Below are positions 12,601-23,138 of a DNA stretch of 64,000 nt, piece by piece (the first letter of the stretch is position 1; every line of letters starts with the position of its first letter). The position numbers were made by a program, and so were the translations under genes. Below the pieces are notes generated by a model. It was given only the letters and a program-made list of their open reading frames with translations, was not told the origin of the DNA and made no database searches. The DNA comes from Humulus lupulus (taxonomy: Eukaryota; Streptophyta; Magnoliopsida; Rosales; Cannabaceae). Location: assembly GCF_963169125.1 (NCBI RefSeq), contig NC_084802.1, positions 13,144,896 to 13,208,895 on the forward strand, written 5' to 3'.

Positions 12601-13614
12601 GGGAAAGTTGTGGTTTTCTTAGTTCTTTACATTGATGATATCCTACTCATTGGGAATGATGTAGAGACATTATCAAATGTAAAGAAATGGTTGGCTGACA
12701 AATTCCAAATGAAAGATTTGGGAGAAGCGAGCTATGTTCTAGGCATTAAAATTCTAGGAGATAGAAAGAACAAGCTATTGGCACTTTCACAAGCAAATTA
12801 TATTGATAAAGTGCTTGAAAGATTCTCTATGGAAAATTCCAAAAAGGGTCAATTGCCGACCAGACATGGAATTACTCTTTGCAAAGATCAGTGTCCAAAG
12901 ACACCACAAGAGTAAGAGGACATGAGAAAGTATCCCTATGCATCAGCTGTAGGGAGCCTAATGTATGCAATGTTATGTACTAGACCTAACAAATGTTATG
13001 CAGTAGGAATTGTCAGTCGTTATCCATCAAATCCAGGTTTGGAACACTGGGTTGCGGTGAAACATATTCTCAAGTATCTCAGGAGAACGAGGAAGTATAT
13101 GCTAGTATATTCAGGTAGTGACCTTGAACCTACTGGATACACTGACTCAAATTTTCAATCTGACAAAGATAGTAGAAAATCTACTTCTGGGTCAGTATTC
13201 ACTCTTGATGGTGGAGCAATTGTCTGGAGAAGCATTAAGCAATCCAGTATAGCTGATTCAACCATGGAAGCTGAATACATAGCAGCTTGTGAAGCAGCTA
13301 AAGAAGTAGTTTGGCTGAAAAAGTTCTACACGAATCTGGAAGTGGTTCCAGAAGTGGAGAAACCACTTGTTCTTTACTGTGACAATGGTGGAGTAGTGGC
13401 TAATTCTAAAGAACCAAGAAGCCACAAGAGGGGAAAGCATATAAAGCGCAAATACCACTTAGTTAGAGAAATCGTACATAGAGGAGATGTGTCTATTCTG
13501 AAAATCACATCAGAACACAACCTGGCAGACCCATTTACGAAGACGCTTCCTGCAAAGCAATTCGAGGGTCATGTACGTAATATGGGATTGAGAGAAATGC
13601 CTTACTTGCTTTAG
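9653..13614 (+). pseudogene. Ty1-copia gag-pol polyprotein, inactivated
   Basis: Gag starts at ATG 9653 (MSISGNPITALIAQEK) and has the zinc knuckle CFHCNVDGHWKRNC (about 10438-10480). The protease site DSGSTNHVF is near 10580. GAG-pre-integrase (WHLRLGH) is near 11010, and the integrase core runs about 11150-11520 with [10 protein letters not shown]. Reverse transcriptase has MDVKTAFLNG (12370) and the catalytic YIDDIL (about 12631), and RNase H runs 12922-13614 with DSTMEAEY. The order PR-IN-RT-RH is diagnostic for copia. In-frame stops lie at about 10691, 11126, 11276, 11453, 11750, 11846, 12176 and 12913. Near 12304-12320 a deletion of roughly a dozen codons, not a multiple of three, removes the segment before KSIRILLSIAA and shifts the frame. 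Non-functional. Confidence 0.95.
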
Positions 13615-13617
13615 GTA

Positions 13618-13629
13618 CAAGTGGGAGAT
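13618..13629 (+). other. Polypurine tract of the copia element
   Basis: CAAGTGGGAGAT directly abuts the 3' LTR start at 13630. This is the expected plus-strand priming site. Confidence 0.8.
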
Positions 13630-15516
13630 TGTTAGGAGTATCTCCTAAAATCATGTAAAAGACATTTATTATTTCGATGAATAAATAAATACAATGGTCT
13701 ATTATTGTTATATTTAGATTATTAAATTATTGTTTGAATAATTTTTGTAAATATCAGAAAAATTCCATATTCATTATTGAGGATGTGATCTTGTATTAGT
13801 ACGAGAGAATTAAGATCACATGAATGAATAAAAATAGTCAACAATAAATTGAAGTTATGGAATTCTTTAATTGGGGTTGTAAGTACGGTTTACTGAGTAT
13901 CATGTTGATACAAATAATCTACATTCAGATTATTGATATGGTAAGACATCTCGGTAAAGGTGCTTTAGATAATATGATTATATATGACATGGACCGATAT
14001 GAATAAAAGTCTTTATCCAAAAACCATTTAATAATAAAGACTTGTAATTCATATCATAACTGATGGTCATTTATAGATCAACCTAAATCCTGAGTGTTCG
14101 TGAACTCTTGTTCATGTTTATTAAATCTTTTGATTCATTCGTTAAGGTCTCTTCATAGAATGAGGCTAATGACTTTTGTTTGGGAGATTTAATATCATGG
14201 ATGGCTGGGAACATGTATCAACAATACGGAATCTAATCATTCCTAACGGATCGTATACTGGTTTCCTTAAGGGTTAATTCTGGAACTGAATGATTTTGAG
14301 CTCAAATCTATAATTAGATTATAGAATAATTATTCACTAGTGAATTAATGGTACTTAAGGAATAAGAAGTAAATTAGAAAGGTAAAATGATAATTCTTCC
14401 ATTCTAATTTATGAACTAATTAATTAGAGGGTTGAACTATTGTAAGATGGTTATATCAATAGACAACTTAAAATAAGATTTCTATAAAAGTATATCTATA
14501 ACATAAAGAGCTCAATTATGAATTTATAGTGGAGAAATATCATAATTAATAAATTAACTATTATAATTAAAGATTTTAATTATTTAGTTTTAATTTATTG
14601 AAGCCTAATATTATAGGTCCATGGTCCCCGGAATGGCTCAAACAAACACTAACAAAGATAAATACAAAAATGGGCAAAATGACTTATTTGATAAGTAAAA
14701 TATTTTTCTATGCACTAAACATAATTATTGTATAATTATGTGTAATTAATTATTTGATTTAACAAAAATATAATTAATTTTGAATTAATTTATTTTTGAG
14801 ATTTTTGGTATTTAAATAATTATGAAAATTGGGAAAAATCACATGCCTTTCCTGACATGTGCTGGACGTGTAGCACAGTGCACAGTCACTGTGCTACACG
14901 CACAAGAAGCTTCTAGAAGATTCTTGGTTCCTCAATTTTAGTTATTTAAATACTAAATAAATAATGAGATATTGTAATATGATTAAAATATTATTATTCA
15001 AACAAAATCTGATAACTGATTAGTTATTTTAAATTGTTTTAAATAACTAATATTTATTTTTAATATATTGGATATATTAAATATATGATATCAGTTTTTC
15101 AGAGTGAGACTTTTCAGTGATAGAAAACAGATCGTGAAATCTCCGTAAGAGAAATAGAACAGTGATACAAGCATAGGTCACTGTTCTTCACAAACTTAGG
15201 TCCAAACTTTATCAGATCTCATATGTTGAAAACATCTGATAAATAGATCTTGTCTATTGTTTTGTATAGCGAGTCCACATTCGTTCTTTGTGTGTTGAGA
15301 ACATATTGGAAGATCCTAGTGTGAGATCTCAAGGATTTTTTCCATACAAAAAGATAGCAGCAAGGAAGGACTTGAGGTAATTTTCTATTCATATATTTGA
15401 TTCAATATATATATGTATGTGAAGAAGTAGATCTAGAAATCTTGTGGGGTTAAATTAACAATTTTGATTGTTGTTTCGCTGCATATAATCTCTGATTTGA
15501 TCTATAAAAACCAACA
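13630..15516 (+). repeat. 3' LTR of the copia element
   Basis: 1887 bp, TG...CA. It has about 67 bp near 14511-14577 that the 5' LTR lacks. It contains a perfect 13-bp inverted repeat GTGTAGCACAGTG / CACTGTGCTACAC with a 6-nt loop (about 14868-14900), a strong hairpin that has one mismatch in the 5' LTR. Confidence 0.95.
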
Positions 15517-15521
15517 ACAGA

Positions 15522-16154
15522 TCCTCTAGAAACACATTCAGAAACTCATAGACTAATCTGGTCTGTCCTGGTCTCACTAGCATGACCTGACTGGTATCCA
15601 CCACACTAGATAAGAACCCCATGAATCCCCCTGCAATAGGTCTCTAGCTTTAAGTATAGATATCATAGGTATACGAGATCCATGCACAGTGCCAACGAAT
15701 ACTAATGGGTCCTCACCCTCAGGTTCAAAGGTTACCATCTTCTTCTAGCAATCTATTGTTGCCCCATACTTCTCTAGCCAGTCCTTACCCAAAATTATAT
15801 CAAAATCAGTCATAACCAACTCTACCAAGTAAACTGACAACTCCCTACCATCCACTGTCACTGGTAGTGATCCAACCCATCTCCTGGAAATCACTAACTC
15901 CCTAGTAGGTAGTATAGTACCAAACCCCATAGGATAAAAGTCACATGGTCTACACAATCCATCTATAACCCTACTAGCAACAAATGAATGTGTTGCACCC
16001 GAATCAATCAAAATAGTATAAAGGGTCCCAGCGCTACAAAGTTGACCTGTAACCACTGAGGGACTAGCCTCAGCCTCTACCTGGGTCAAGGTGAACACCC
16101 GAGCTGGGGTCAGGCTGTCCACCTTCTTGGGCTCTTCCTTTCTGGCTCTCAGGC
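15522..16154 (-). pseudogene. Ty3-gypsy protease region of the large minus-strand element
   Basis: The frame 16122-15745 encodes a retropepsin-like domain with the active-site triad in DSGATHSFV, then GRELSVYLVEL and DIILGKDWLEKYGA, the classic gypsy protease end. The coding continues toward RT beyond 15522, where the copia insertion breaks it and RT resumes at 2098. Upstream on the minus strand, the frame that should come from the gag zinc knuckle is cut at 16155 by an inserted LTR. The released enzyme would process the Gag-Pol polyprotein. As part of a broken polyprotein this copy is inactive. Confidence 0.9.
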
Positions 16155-16375
16155 TGTAACATCCTCCTAATTCAGGACTGGTACACTGTGTACTTTAGAT
16201 AGTGCTCGACTTGCTAACCAAGCCATTTGGGTTAAAATGTGTAACTATGGTTAATGTCAAGGGTTAGGGTTAAAAAAATTTGGTCAAATAATCATTGACT
16301 TTTATTTGAAAAGATTCAAACATTTATGGGATCCCAAAATATTACAACCAAACTTTTAAAAAAAAGGAATTTACT

Positions 16376-16734
16376 CATTTGGTACCCTATGTTTTTGCAA
16401 AGTATCATTTTGGTACCATCTATTTTCAATAATGCTCATGTGGTACCTTATATTTTAAAATTATACATATTTGATACCCTAGCCTCAGATTTGATAGATA
16501 AAATTTTGTCAATATGATCAAACTATCATCAGTTATATGTAATTAAGTAATTAAATTTAAATTTGAAACTTACATAATTGACAACAGTTTGATTAAATTG
16601 GTAAAATTTTATTAATTAAATTTGAGTTTAGGGTACCAAATATGTACGATTTTAAAATACAGGGTACCATATGAGCATTATTGAAAACAGAGGGTACCAA
16701 AATGATACTTTGCAAAAACACAGGGTACCAAATG
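16376..16734. mobile_element. Foldback MITE with long terminal inverted repeats
   Basis: 359 bp with arms of about 110 bp that are near-perfect inverted copies: CATTTGGTACCCT at the left and its complement ending at 16734 on the right. Each arm has GGTACC repeated every 30-31 bp (16381, 16412, 16442, degenerate at 16472; and 16632, 16663, 16693, 16724). TTAC lies on both sides (16371-16374 and 16736-16739) as a possible target duplication. No coding capacity. The superfamily cannot be told. Confidence 0.85.
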
Positions 16735-18352
16735 GTTACCTACCCAAAAAAAAAAGAAACGAATATACATCAAAAGTTACATTCAGCTGGCCTAAGCGGC
16801 AAAAACAGGGTTACAACCCTAGTTCCTCTGAGATATCCTCGGTCGTGGTGGTCAAGCAGCCGCATATGTACACACCGCCACTAAAGCTCTCCAACTCATG
16901 GCTAGTCAAGTTTTCCCTTTCCCTTACATGCACCACAAAGCACCCGGGAGCCAAGGCTCAGTAAGAAAACTCAACATGTGCATAAATAGAAAATATAAAC
17001 TTCCAGATACCCATCTAGCATGTCCGGCAATAATAACCAACAGATATAATCGTTCAGTTACAAACAAGTGGTCATTGGAACAACTTGGGGCCACTGCCCT
17101 AAATAGTTGGCTTAGAGCCAACCCCAGGGCCTATGCCCTAGATATGTGACCATAGAGTCACCTGGGTCCCTCGCCCTTAACTCTGTATAACTAGCCATAG
17201 AGCTAGCCCAACCCCTTGGTTTACCAACAACCATAGAGTCGACCAACGTAATAGTACGTTGCTGGTTTAGGCCTAAGCCTTTCGACCAGCGCACAATGCG
17301 CTTTTGCAGTCCTTGACTAATAAGTCAAGCCCTGATCCAGGAATACAGACCTCAATACAGAAACAGATATGGATAGGCCTATCCCAACAAAATATGCACG
17401 TATGCGTGTTAATCATATAACACCATCGAATAATCATTCTCACAATACTAATCATACCTATTTAATGGGGCCTCATGCCCTAACCACGGAATTCATACAA
17501 CAATCATAAATCACTTAAGCAAGTATCAACCAACATGTGAAGCAATAAGTTAAATATAAATGTCCTCGGGGCCCAAGCCCTAGTCATGATAATTGATAAC
17601 AGTCGGACCAAGCCCTAATTACATATAACACGTATTAGGTGTAGTTTTCTTACCCCAGGTCTGAGTATAGCGTAAATAAGAACAACCCTCGAGCACAATC
17701 CCAGTTCCGAGCCCTTAGCGATAACCTAGTCACATCCATAATATAGTATTCCATCAATATTGAGCAAATAAAGGCTTCTGGACCGAGTCCTAGCCTCCGG
17801 AGCCTCGAGTTCCACTAAACTGGGTAGTGGAATCGATCCCGAGCCCTAAGGAAAAGGTTCCCATTTTTAAAAACTTCCCAATGCCAAAAATGCCCAGGCG
17901 GGCTGGGACCTGACCCTGAAGGTCGCAGCGTGCCCCTCCTACCCGAGAGCCTTCCCCTCTATCAAATGGAAGCGGGCCGCGACTTACCCTTAAGAGTCGT
18001 GGCACGCCTCCCAGGCAGAGACCTCCTAAGGTCCTAGTTTCAAGCTGAGTCACGGCCCCCCAAGAACAAGGTCGCGACTTGGCCCCACGAACCCAGTTTT
18101 TTCACACTTTCCAATAGCCAAATTCAATCCAAACTAACCCAATTTCACCCCAAAACCATAATTCAACCCCCACAATAGTTTTAACATCTTCCCGGCAACC
18201 AAACCCAACAAAATCCAGTCTCAAGACTCATCAAAACACCAAGCCAATTCTCAAGCTAAAAGGTTCAAGAACACTCTCTAAAATAGCCAAGCGACCACAT
18301 AATTTCAATGGCAAAAACATGATCTAGAGCTTACCTCAACTGATGATATATT

Positions 18353-20333
18353 TGTAGTGTCTCGGAATTTTACTTAGCTAGATACTAGTAGTAGTAGTTG
18401 TAGCTTGTAGTATCTTAGTTTTCGTGGATATTGGTTCAAGCCGGGATTTTGTTGGAAACTCATGGAAACAGTTATAGATTTTAAAAGTTTAACCTATAGC
18501 TTAGAAATATTAATTATAACATAAGGTTTGGTTAATATAGCTGGTCCTAGAAATATTATTTATTATAACCTAAGGTTTAGATAGAATTAATAAGAACGTG
18601 ACACTTGTCACGTGCTTGTTTATTTAAGGATTTAAGGATTTTAGATGAATAAATTAATAATTGATGAATCTAGAAGCTCTAGAACCTTCCAGCAGCTGTT
18701 AGGATCACGTTTTACTCAGTCAAAGTTGTTTAAACAAACTTCAAGTGTGCTGAAAACGTGCAAAAACGTTTTGAAAATATCAGCATATGCCGATATATCG
18801 TAGCTATTGGGGCCGATATGTTGCCTGCAGGAGATACAGAAAACACGTAGACTTCGCACGAATGAAACCATGGAAGCTCGGGACATAGGTAGGGGCGATA
18901 TATCGACTCCTAGAGCCATTTTTTTAATCTTTGTGGATTTAAATTAGAAACAGCCCCCAACCACTTGGACTTGCTCTTGAACGTTTTTGACCGAGTTCTT
19001 AGCATTTGTTGAAATGAAAATTCAAATATTTTTAATTATTATTCATTTTAAAAGGGGTTAGTTTCACTCCTTGAAATCTGTAAATAGGACCTAGTACTCA
19101 GCCATTTCACTCATCATTCAGGCATTTTTCAGAGCCAACAAGCTGCTAAGATTACTCTAGAGAGAAAACACTTGGGTTTTGGGATAAAAGCTCTTCCCAT
19201 CTAAGCTTTTCTAAACAGTTGAGAAGTAAGATAGAGTGACATTTCAGTATTGAGGTGTAGATCAAAGTTATAATCCATTCAAGGTATTCTTATGCTCAGG
19301 TTAAATCCATCATAAGTTCTTTTATTTTCTTCCATTTTCTTTCAGATCCTAACTTAATTTTATGACTTCTTGGTTAGGTGTCTAAATTCCTTGAAACTTA
19401 AGGTTCTTCGGTAAGTTTTTATCTTGATGGTTCAAATCTCCTTTTCATCTCCATTTCTTTAGAAACTCATGGTTCTTATTGTTGATTTTAGGAGTATTCC
19501 AATCTCGTTCTTGTCTCCATTATCCCAGTTACGGTAAGGAAAATAGGTTAGATTATATGTGTTATGATATGTTTATATGCTATGATATGTTATGTGCTAT
19601 GTATATATGTATGGATATGTTTAGTTGCTTGGGGCTTATAGTTGCTTAGATAATAAACCCCAAGATTTTTATCATTATCGTGGATTAGAGTTATGATTTA
19701 CCCTACCTCGATTAGTAGACTGAGGACCTAGATGGGTTATCATATACTATTTTGTGATCTAACCTACCTTGATTAGTAGACTGAGGACCTAGATGGTTTT
19801 ATCACATGCCACGATAATGAGTTAATGGCCATTAATATTGTAGTCCTATATGATATAAGTTTTACGTCATATGTTTTATAATATATGTTTTATGATATAG
19901 TTTTATGATTTATGATATATGTTTTTAGTAGATTTTCCTTGTTGGGCATTAGGCTCATTGCTTTTATTTTTAGATGGTGCAGGAAAATGAACTTGGAAGG
20001 CGGGACAGATTCGTGGCAGCTTGGAATGTGTATTAGGGATGGATGGATTGAATGGACTACGGGAAGATCGAGGATGACGTTGTTTAAAGTCTTTTAATTT
20101 ATGTTTTATGTAATTCTGCACTTAGTATTTAAACGATTGATTAAAGTTTGTGTTTTTATGTTTTATATACTAAACACTGGGTACCCATACCTTATTTTGT
20201 ATTCCATACCGTATTTTGGATTTTTAATAAAGTTTTAATATTTTATGTATGTATGTATGTATGTATTCCAAAATAGTAGTTATGTTTAGTAGTTTTTAAT
20301 GGTCTGAGGTCTAGAATTATTCACTGCATTACA
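18353..20333 (+). mobile_element. Putative LTR of another gypsy-like family nested in the solo LTR
   Basis: Here the host LTR loses similarity to its relative at 26179-28585 and regains it after about 20334. The block begins TGTAGTGTCTCGG and ends CACTGCATTACA, TG...CA with similar outer bases. It carries 'gttgggcattaggctcat' and 'gatggtgcaggaaaatg' near 19940, echoing the 'ggcttggctcacggg...gtgcaggtaaagg' block of the larger LTRs, so it is probably an LTR on the plus strand. The flanks (ATATT and TTATC) do not form a clean target duplication, so the borders are approximate. A 64-bp tandem repeat lies at about 19690-19806 and a TATG microsatellite at about 20246-20266. Confidence 0.5.
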
Positions 20334-21061
20334 TTATCTCACAAACTACAATAGAATTATTTCCCCAAGTTTAGGCTTCAATTCTCCAAGTTTAGCTAGG
20401 AATTCTGCTCAATTCTTCAAAGAACTCCTTAGGAAAGTTGAGAGAAAAACAGCAAAAGGGAGAGAGAAAGGAGAGAGTCGGTTAATAAGGAAACTCTGAG
20501 TGTTTCTTGTGTTTGTCTTTTGTTTCCTAAGGCTTAAGTAACTTAAGCTAATCCCGAGGGTCGGGGTACCAAAAACATACCTAAGGGAAAAATGGTCAAA
20601 TTCTCCAGTATTTCCTCCTAAACTCCCTAACTCCAAATATATCTTCAATTATTTATTTCCATTACCCGATAACCCAATTAAATGCATATTACCCAAAATA
20701 GCCCTCGACTCACCCCAAGTCGGGTATGGGGTCCCGTTGTGACTTTCCCACTAACTTGCTCCCTAGGATCGTCTCGTGGCGAGTAACTCACATAAACCCA
20801 CATAATAATGTGGTCTCACACATATATCACATAAATATACAATTATGCCTGCAACGAGCCAAATTACCAAGATTGCCCTTCTAATAATAAACGGGGCACA
20901 CATGCATGTCTAATATCCCTAAACATGCAAACCTAGTCATACTATCACATAATCCACATAATTACAATTAAATATAACAAATAAGCATATAACTCCATGT
21001 ATTGCCATCTGGGCCCCCTAATCAAGGCCCTAAGCCTTATTAGGTAATTTTGGACGTTACA

Positions 21062-22146
21062 TGGGCAGTCCTTCTTCAAGTGTCCCACACTCCCGCAGAC
21101 GAAGTAGGCCTTTGCTCGACATTCCCCAATATGGCACCTCTTGCACCAAGTACACTGTAGGAATGCTTTCCAGGTCTCACTGCCACTCTTGCCGCCTATC
21201 TGTATGCCCCCGTAGCCTCCGATCTGGTCCTAGAGCTGAAACTATATCTGGAGTCTTTCTCTTTTTGTCATTAGGGCCTCCGCCCCTACCAAAACCTGCA
21301 AATGGAGGTCCCAGCCTCCTAGAATCCCTTCTGGCCGCATTCTCACGCCAAATCTTATTCTTTGCGCTCTCATCTGTAAGCGCCTTCTCCACAGCCTATG
21401 CATAGGTAGTCAATCCTGACACAGTAGTAATACAAACATCCCGGGCTATCATAGGTTGTAGCCCTTGGAGAAACCTCTCTCTCCTGGTCCCATCAGTGGG
21501 AACTAGATCCCCGAACAACTTTGCCAATCTATCAAACTTCAAGGCGTAATCGGTCACTGTCATTATGCCCTGAAGTAACTTACTAAACTCTTCAGCCTTT
21601 GCAGTTTTAACTGCGTCATTGTAGTATTTCTCGTTGAACAAAGTTTTGAATTCTTCTCACTCCATTGTGTTTACTGGCCTGGTCTGGGATACCACCTCCC
21701 ACCATATTTAGGCATCCTCCCAAAACATGTAAGTGGCGCAAGCCACTCTCTCATTACCACATACCCTCATAAAATCCAAGATAGTGGTTATTATATTCAT
21801 CCATTGCTCATCCTTTAGTGGGTCTAAGTTGCCCTCAAAAACTTGAGGGTGTTGTTCCTTGAACCTCTCATACAGGGGTTCCCATCTATCTCCCTGCCTG
21901 GGGTTGTACTACCGCTGGTACCTTTGGCTGTGACACTGTCGGTACTACGGTCTGTAGGTTCCCTAATGGAACTTGTTGTTGTCTCAAGAGGCGAATCGCA
22001 TCCTCCTACCTCTTTAACCTAGCTTGCATATCAGCAAGCACCTGTTGCCAGTTTTTTGGAGCTGACGGAGGGGCCTGGCCCTGGTCATTCTCTTCCCTGG
22101 CCTGTATCTTTTGGCCATCCAACCTCTCTGACCTTTGAGAAATCAT
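21062..22146 (-). pseudogene. Ty3-gypsy gag, inactivated
   Basis: Minus-strand reading starts at ATG 22146 (MISQRSERLDGQK), passes a Gln-rich segment, then the capsid-type retrotransposon gag domain. That domain includes the open piece 21641-21396 (EFSKLLQGIMTVTDYALKF, then LQPMIARDV), and the region ends in the zinc-knuckle area near 21120-21062 (VCGSVGHLKKDCP). The first Cys of the CX2CX4HX4C knuckle is replaced by Tyr (TGC to TAC). Several stops break the frame between 22030 and 21640. Downstream the frame is cut at 21061 by an inserted LTR; the protease follows at 16154. Confidence 0.85.
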
Positions 22147-22189
22147 ACTGATATCTATTCCACTCTGCAGTGATCAAATTGGTCATTAG

Positions 22190-22345
22190 GTAAGTAAGAA
22201 CTATACCTCTTGTCAAATAAATGCATTGCTAATAAGCATGCCAACACGTAATACATTCAATCATGGTGCTAATAAGCACTTCTTGATATTCATCAGCAAA
22301 TAACAATGCTAATAAGCATCTCTGGCATTCATAAGCAATTAACAA
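22190..22345 (-). repeat. Degenerate tandem repeats in the gypsy leader, first block
   Basis: Repeats of a core ACAATGCTAATAAGCA occur about every 35-50 bp (near 22230, 22268, 22308). The array continues at 25739-25985 after the Cassandra/LTR insertion and belongs to the untranslated leader between primer site and gag. Confidence 0.75.
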
Positions 22346-22426
22346 TGTAACGCCCCACGTCACTATGGTTGCTTCTTGGAATGACGATTGGCCCTACAAA
22401 CCAACATGAGTCTTTCCAGCATGCTT

Positions 22427-22536
22427 TGTCCTCATTCGCACGCTTTCTGGGAAAACTTCCCAGGAGGTCACCCATCTTGAGATTACTCCAGGTCAAGCAC
22501 GCTTAACTTTAGAGTTCTCAAGTGATGGGCTACCGA
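22427..22536 (-). other. 5S rRNA-derived segment in the left Cassandra LTR
   Basis: On the minus strand the plant 5S landmarks appear in order: CCCATCA...GAACTC, AGTTAAGCGTGCTTG (box A region), then GATGGGTGACCTCCTGGG (box C region) and AAGT. This is the internal RNA polymerase III promoter of 5S genes. The 5' and 3' ends of true 5S rRNA are not conserved, so it is a derived copy and not a ribosomal gene. Confidence 0.85.
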
Positions 22537-22867
22537 AAAAAAGATGCATCTTGTTGTTATAGGTAGTCCTCATCAATCCATTTAAGCCATATTCAACTGT
22601 GTAGTCTCATACCTACACAGTCTTAGAATCATCACACTTGACCTTCCCCAGGCGGTGTGGGATTGTACAACTTTTACCCGGTCTTTCCCCTTACGGATCA
22701 CGTGATTCTCACTGTCACAATCACCCCCATTTACAGGCCCGGCGTCCCCGTCGGCCACACTTCCGACTAGGTCAAGGCTCTGATACCATTTGTAATGCCC
22801 CACGTCACTATGGTTGCTTCTTGGAATGACGACTGGCCCTACAAACCAACATGAGTCTTTCCAACGT

Positions 22868-22982
22868 GCTTTGTCCTCATTCGCACGCTTTCTGGGAAAA
22901 CTTCCTAGGAGGTCACCCATCTTGAGATTACTCCAGGTCAAGCACGCTTAACTTTAGAGCTCTCAAGTGATGGGCTACCAAA
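22868..22982 (-). other. 5S rRNA-derived segment in the right Cassandra LTR
   Basis: Same layout as in the left LTR, with a few substitutions (for example CCTAGGAGG for CCCAGGAGG in plus-strand reading). Lying in the 5' LTR, this copy is the one that would promote the element's transcript. Confidence 0.85.
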
Positions 22983-23138
22983 AAGAAGATGCATCTTGTT
23001 GTTATAGGTAGTACCCATCAATCCATTTAAGCCCTCTTCAACTGTGTAGTACCATACCTACACAGTCTAAGAATCATCACACTTGACCTTCCCCAGGCGG
23101 TGTGGGATTGCACAGCTTTTACCCGGTCTTTCCCCTCT

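Larger units (their letters stand above)
2104..15516 (+). mobile_element. Ty1-copia LTR retrotransposon, nearly complete but defective, carrying a LINE
   Basis: Two direct repeats (2104-3943 and 13630-15516), both starting TGTTAGGAGTAT and ending AAACCAACA, flank an internal region with a primer binding site at 3946, gag-pol at 9653-13614 and a polypurine tract at 13618. The insertion is framed by a perfect 5-bp target duplication ACAGA (2099-2103 and 15517-15521), with gypsy pol on both sides. A 3.8-kb LINE sits in the leader, so the element without it is about 9.6 kb. LTR length near 1.85 kb and the protein motifs recall the Angela/Tork group, but the lineage is an inference. Stops, a reverse-transcriptase deletion and LTR divergence show it is dead. 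Confidence 0.95.
16155..21061 (-). mobile_element. Solo LTR of the large gypsy family, itself interrupted twice
   Basis: Termini TGTAACATCC (16155) and GGACGTTACA (21061) and long stretches match the LTR at 26179-28585 in the same orientation, e.g. 'caccacaaagcacccgggag' near 16931 against the block near 26558. Removing the inserts at 16376-16734 and 18353-20333 leaves about 2.57 kb, close to the 2.41 kb of that LTR. The flanks CAGGC (16150-16154) and TGGGC (21062-21066) are an imperfect target duplication. It sits exactly between the gag zinc knuckle and the protease of the host gypsy element, so the polyprotein reading is continuous once it is ignored. Small open frames in it (16671-18053, 20409-21405) are not genes. 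Confidence 0.8.
22346..23138 (-). mobile_element. Cassandra-type TRIM retrotransposon carrying 5S rRNA-like LTRs
   Basis: Two direct repeats (22346-22719 and 22791-23138) start TGTAAYGCCCCACGTCAC on the plus strand. Between them are only about 70 bp. On the minus strand these hold a tRNA-Met primer site (22788-22776, TGGTATCAGAGCC) beside the right LTR, and a polypurine tract ATGGGGGTGAT (22730-22720) beside the left LTR. The element therefore runs right to left, with no coding capacity. Each LTR contains a 5S rRNA-like stretch, the hallmark of Cassandra. The right (5') LTR lacks its outer roughly 25 bp, replaced by the LTR at 23139. The left flank is AACAA (22341-22345), found again only at 25739-25743. 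Confidence 0.9.

Noticed and set aside
22582..22941. 119-codon minus-strand frame and its plus-strand counterpart 22638-22829
   Set aside because: Both lie across the Cassandra LTRs and 5S-like segment, which are noncoding.
22427..22982. Genuine 5S rRNA genes in tandem
   Set aside because: Only the internal promoter region is conserved. The units lie in LTRs with primer site and purine tract between them, so they are Cassandra and not ribosomal DNA.
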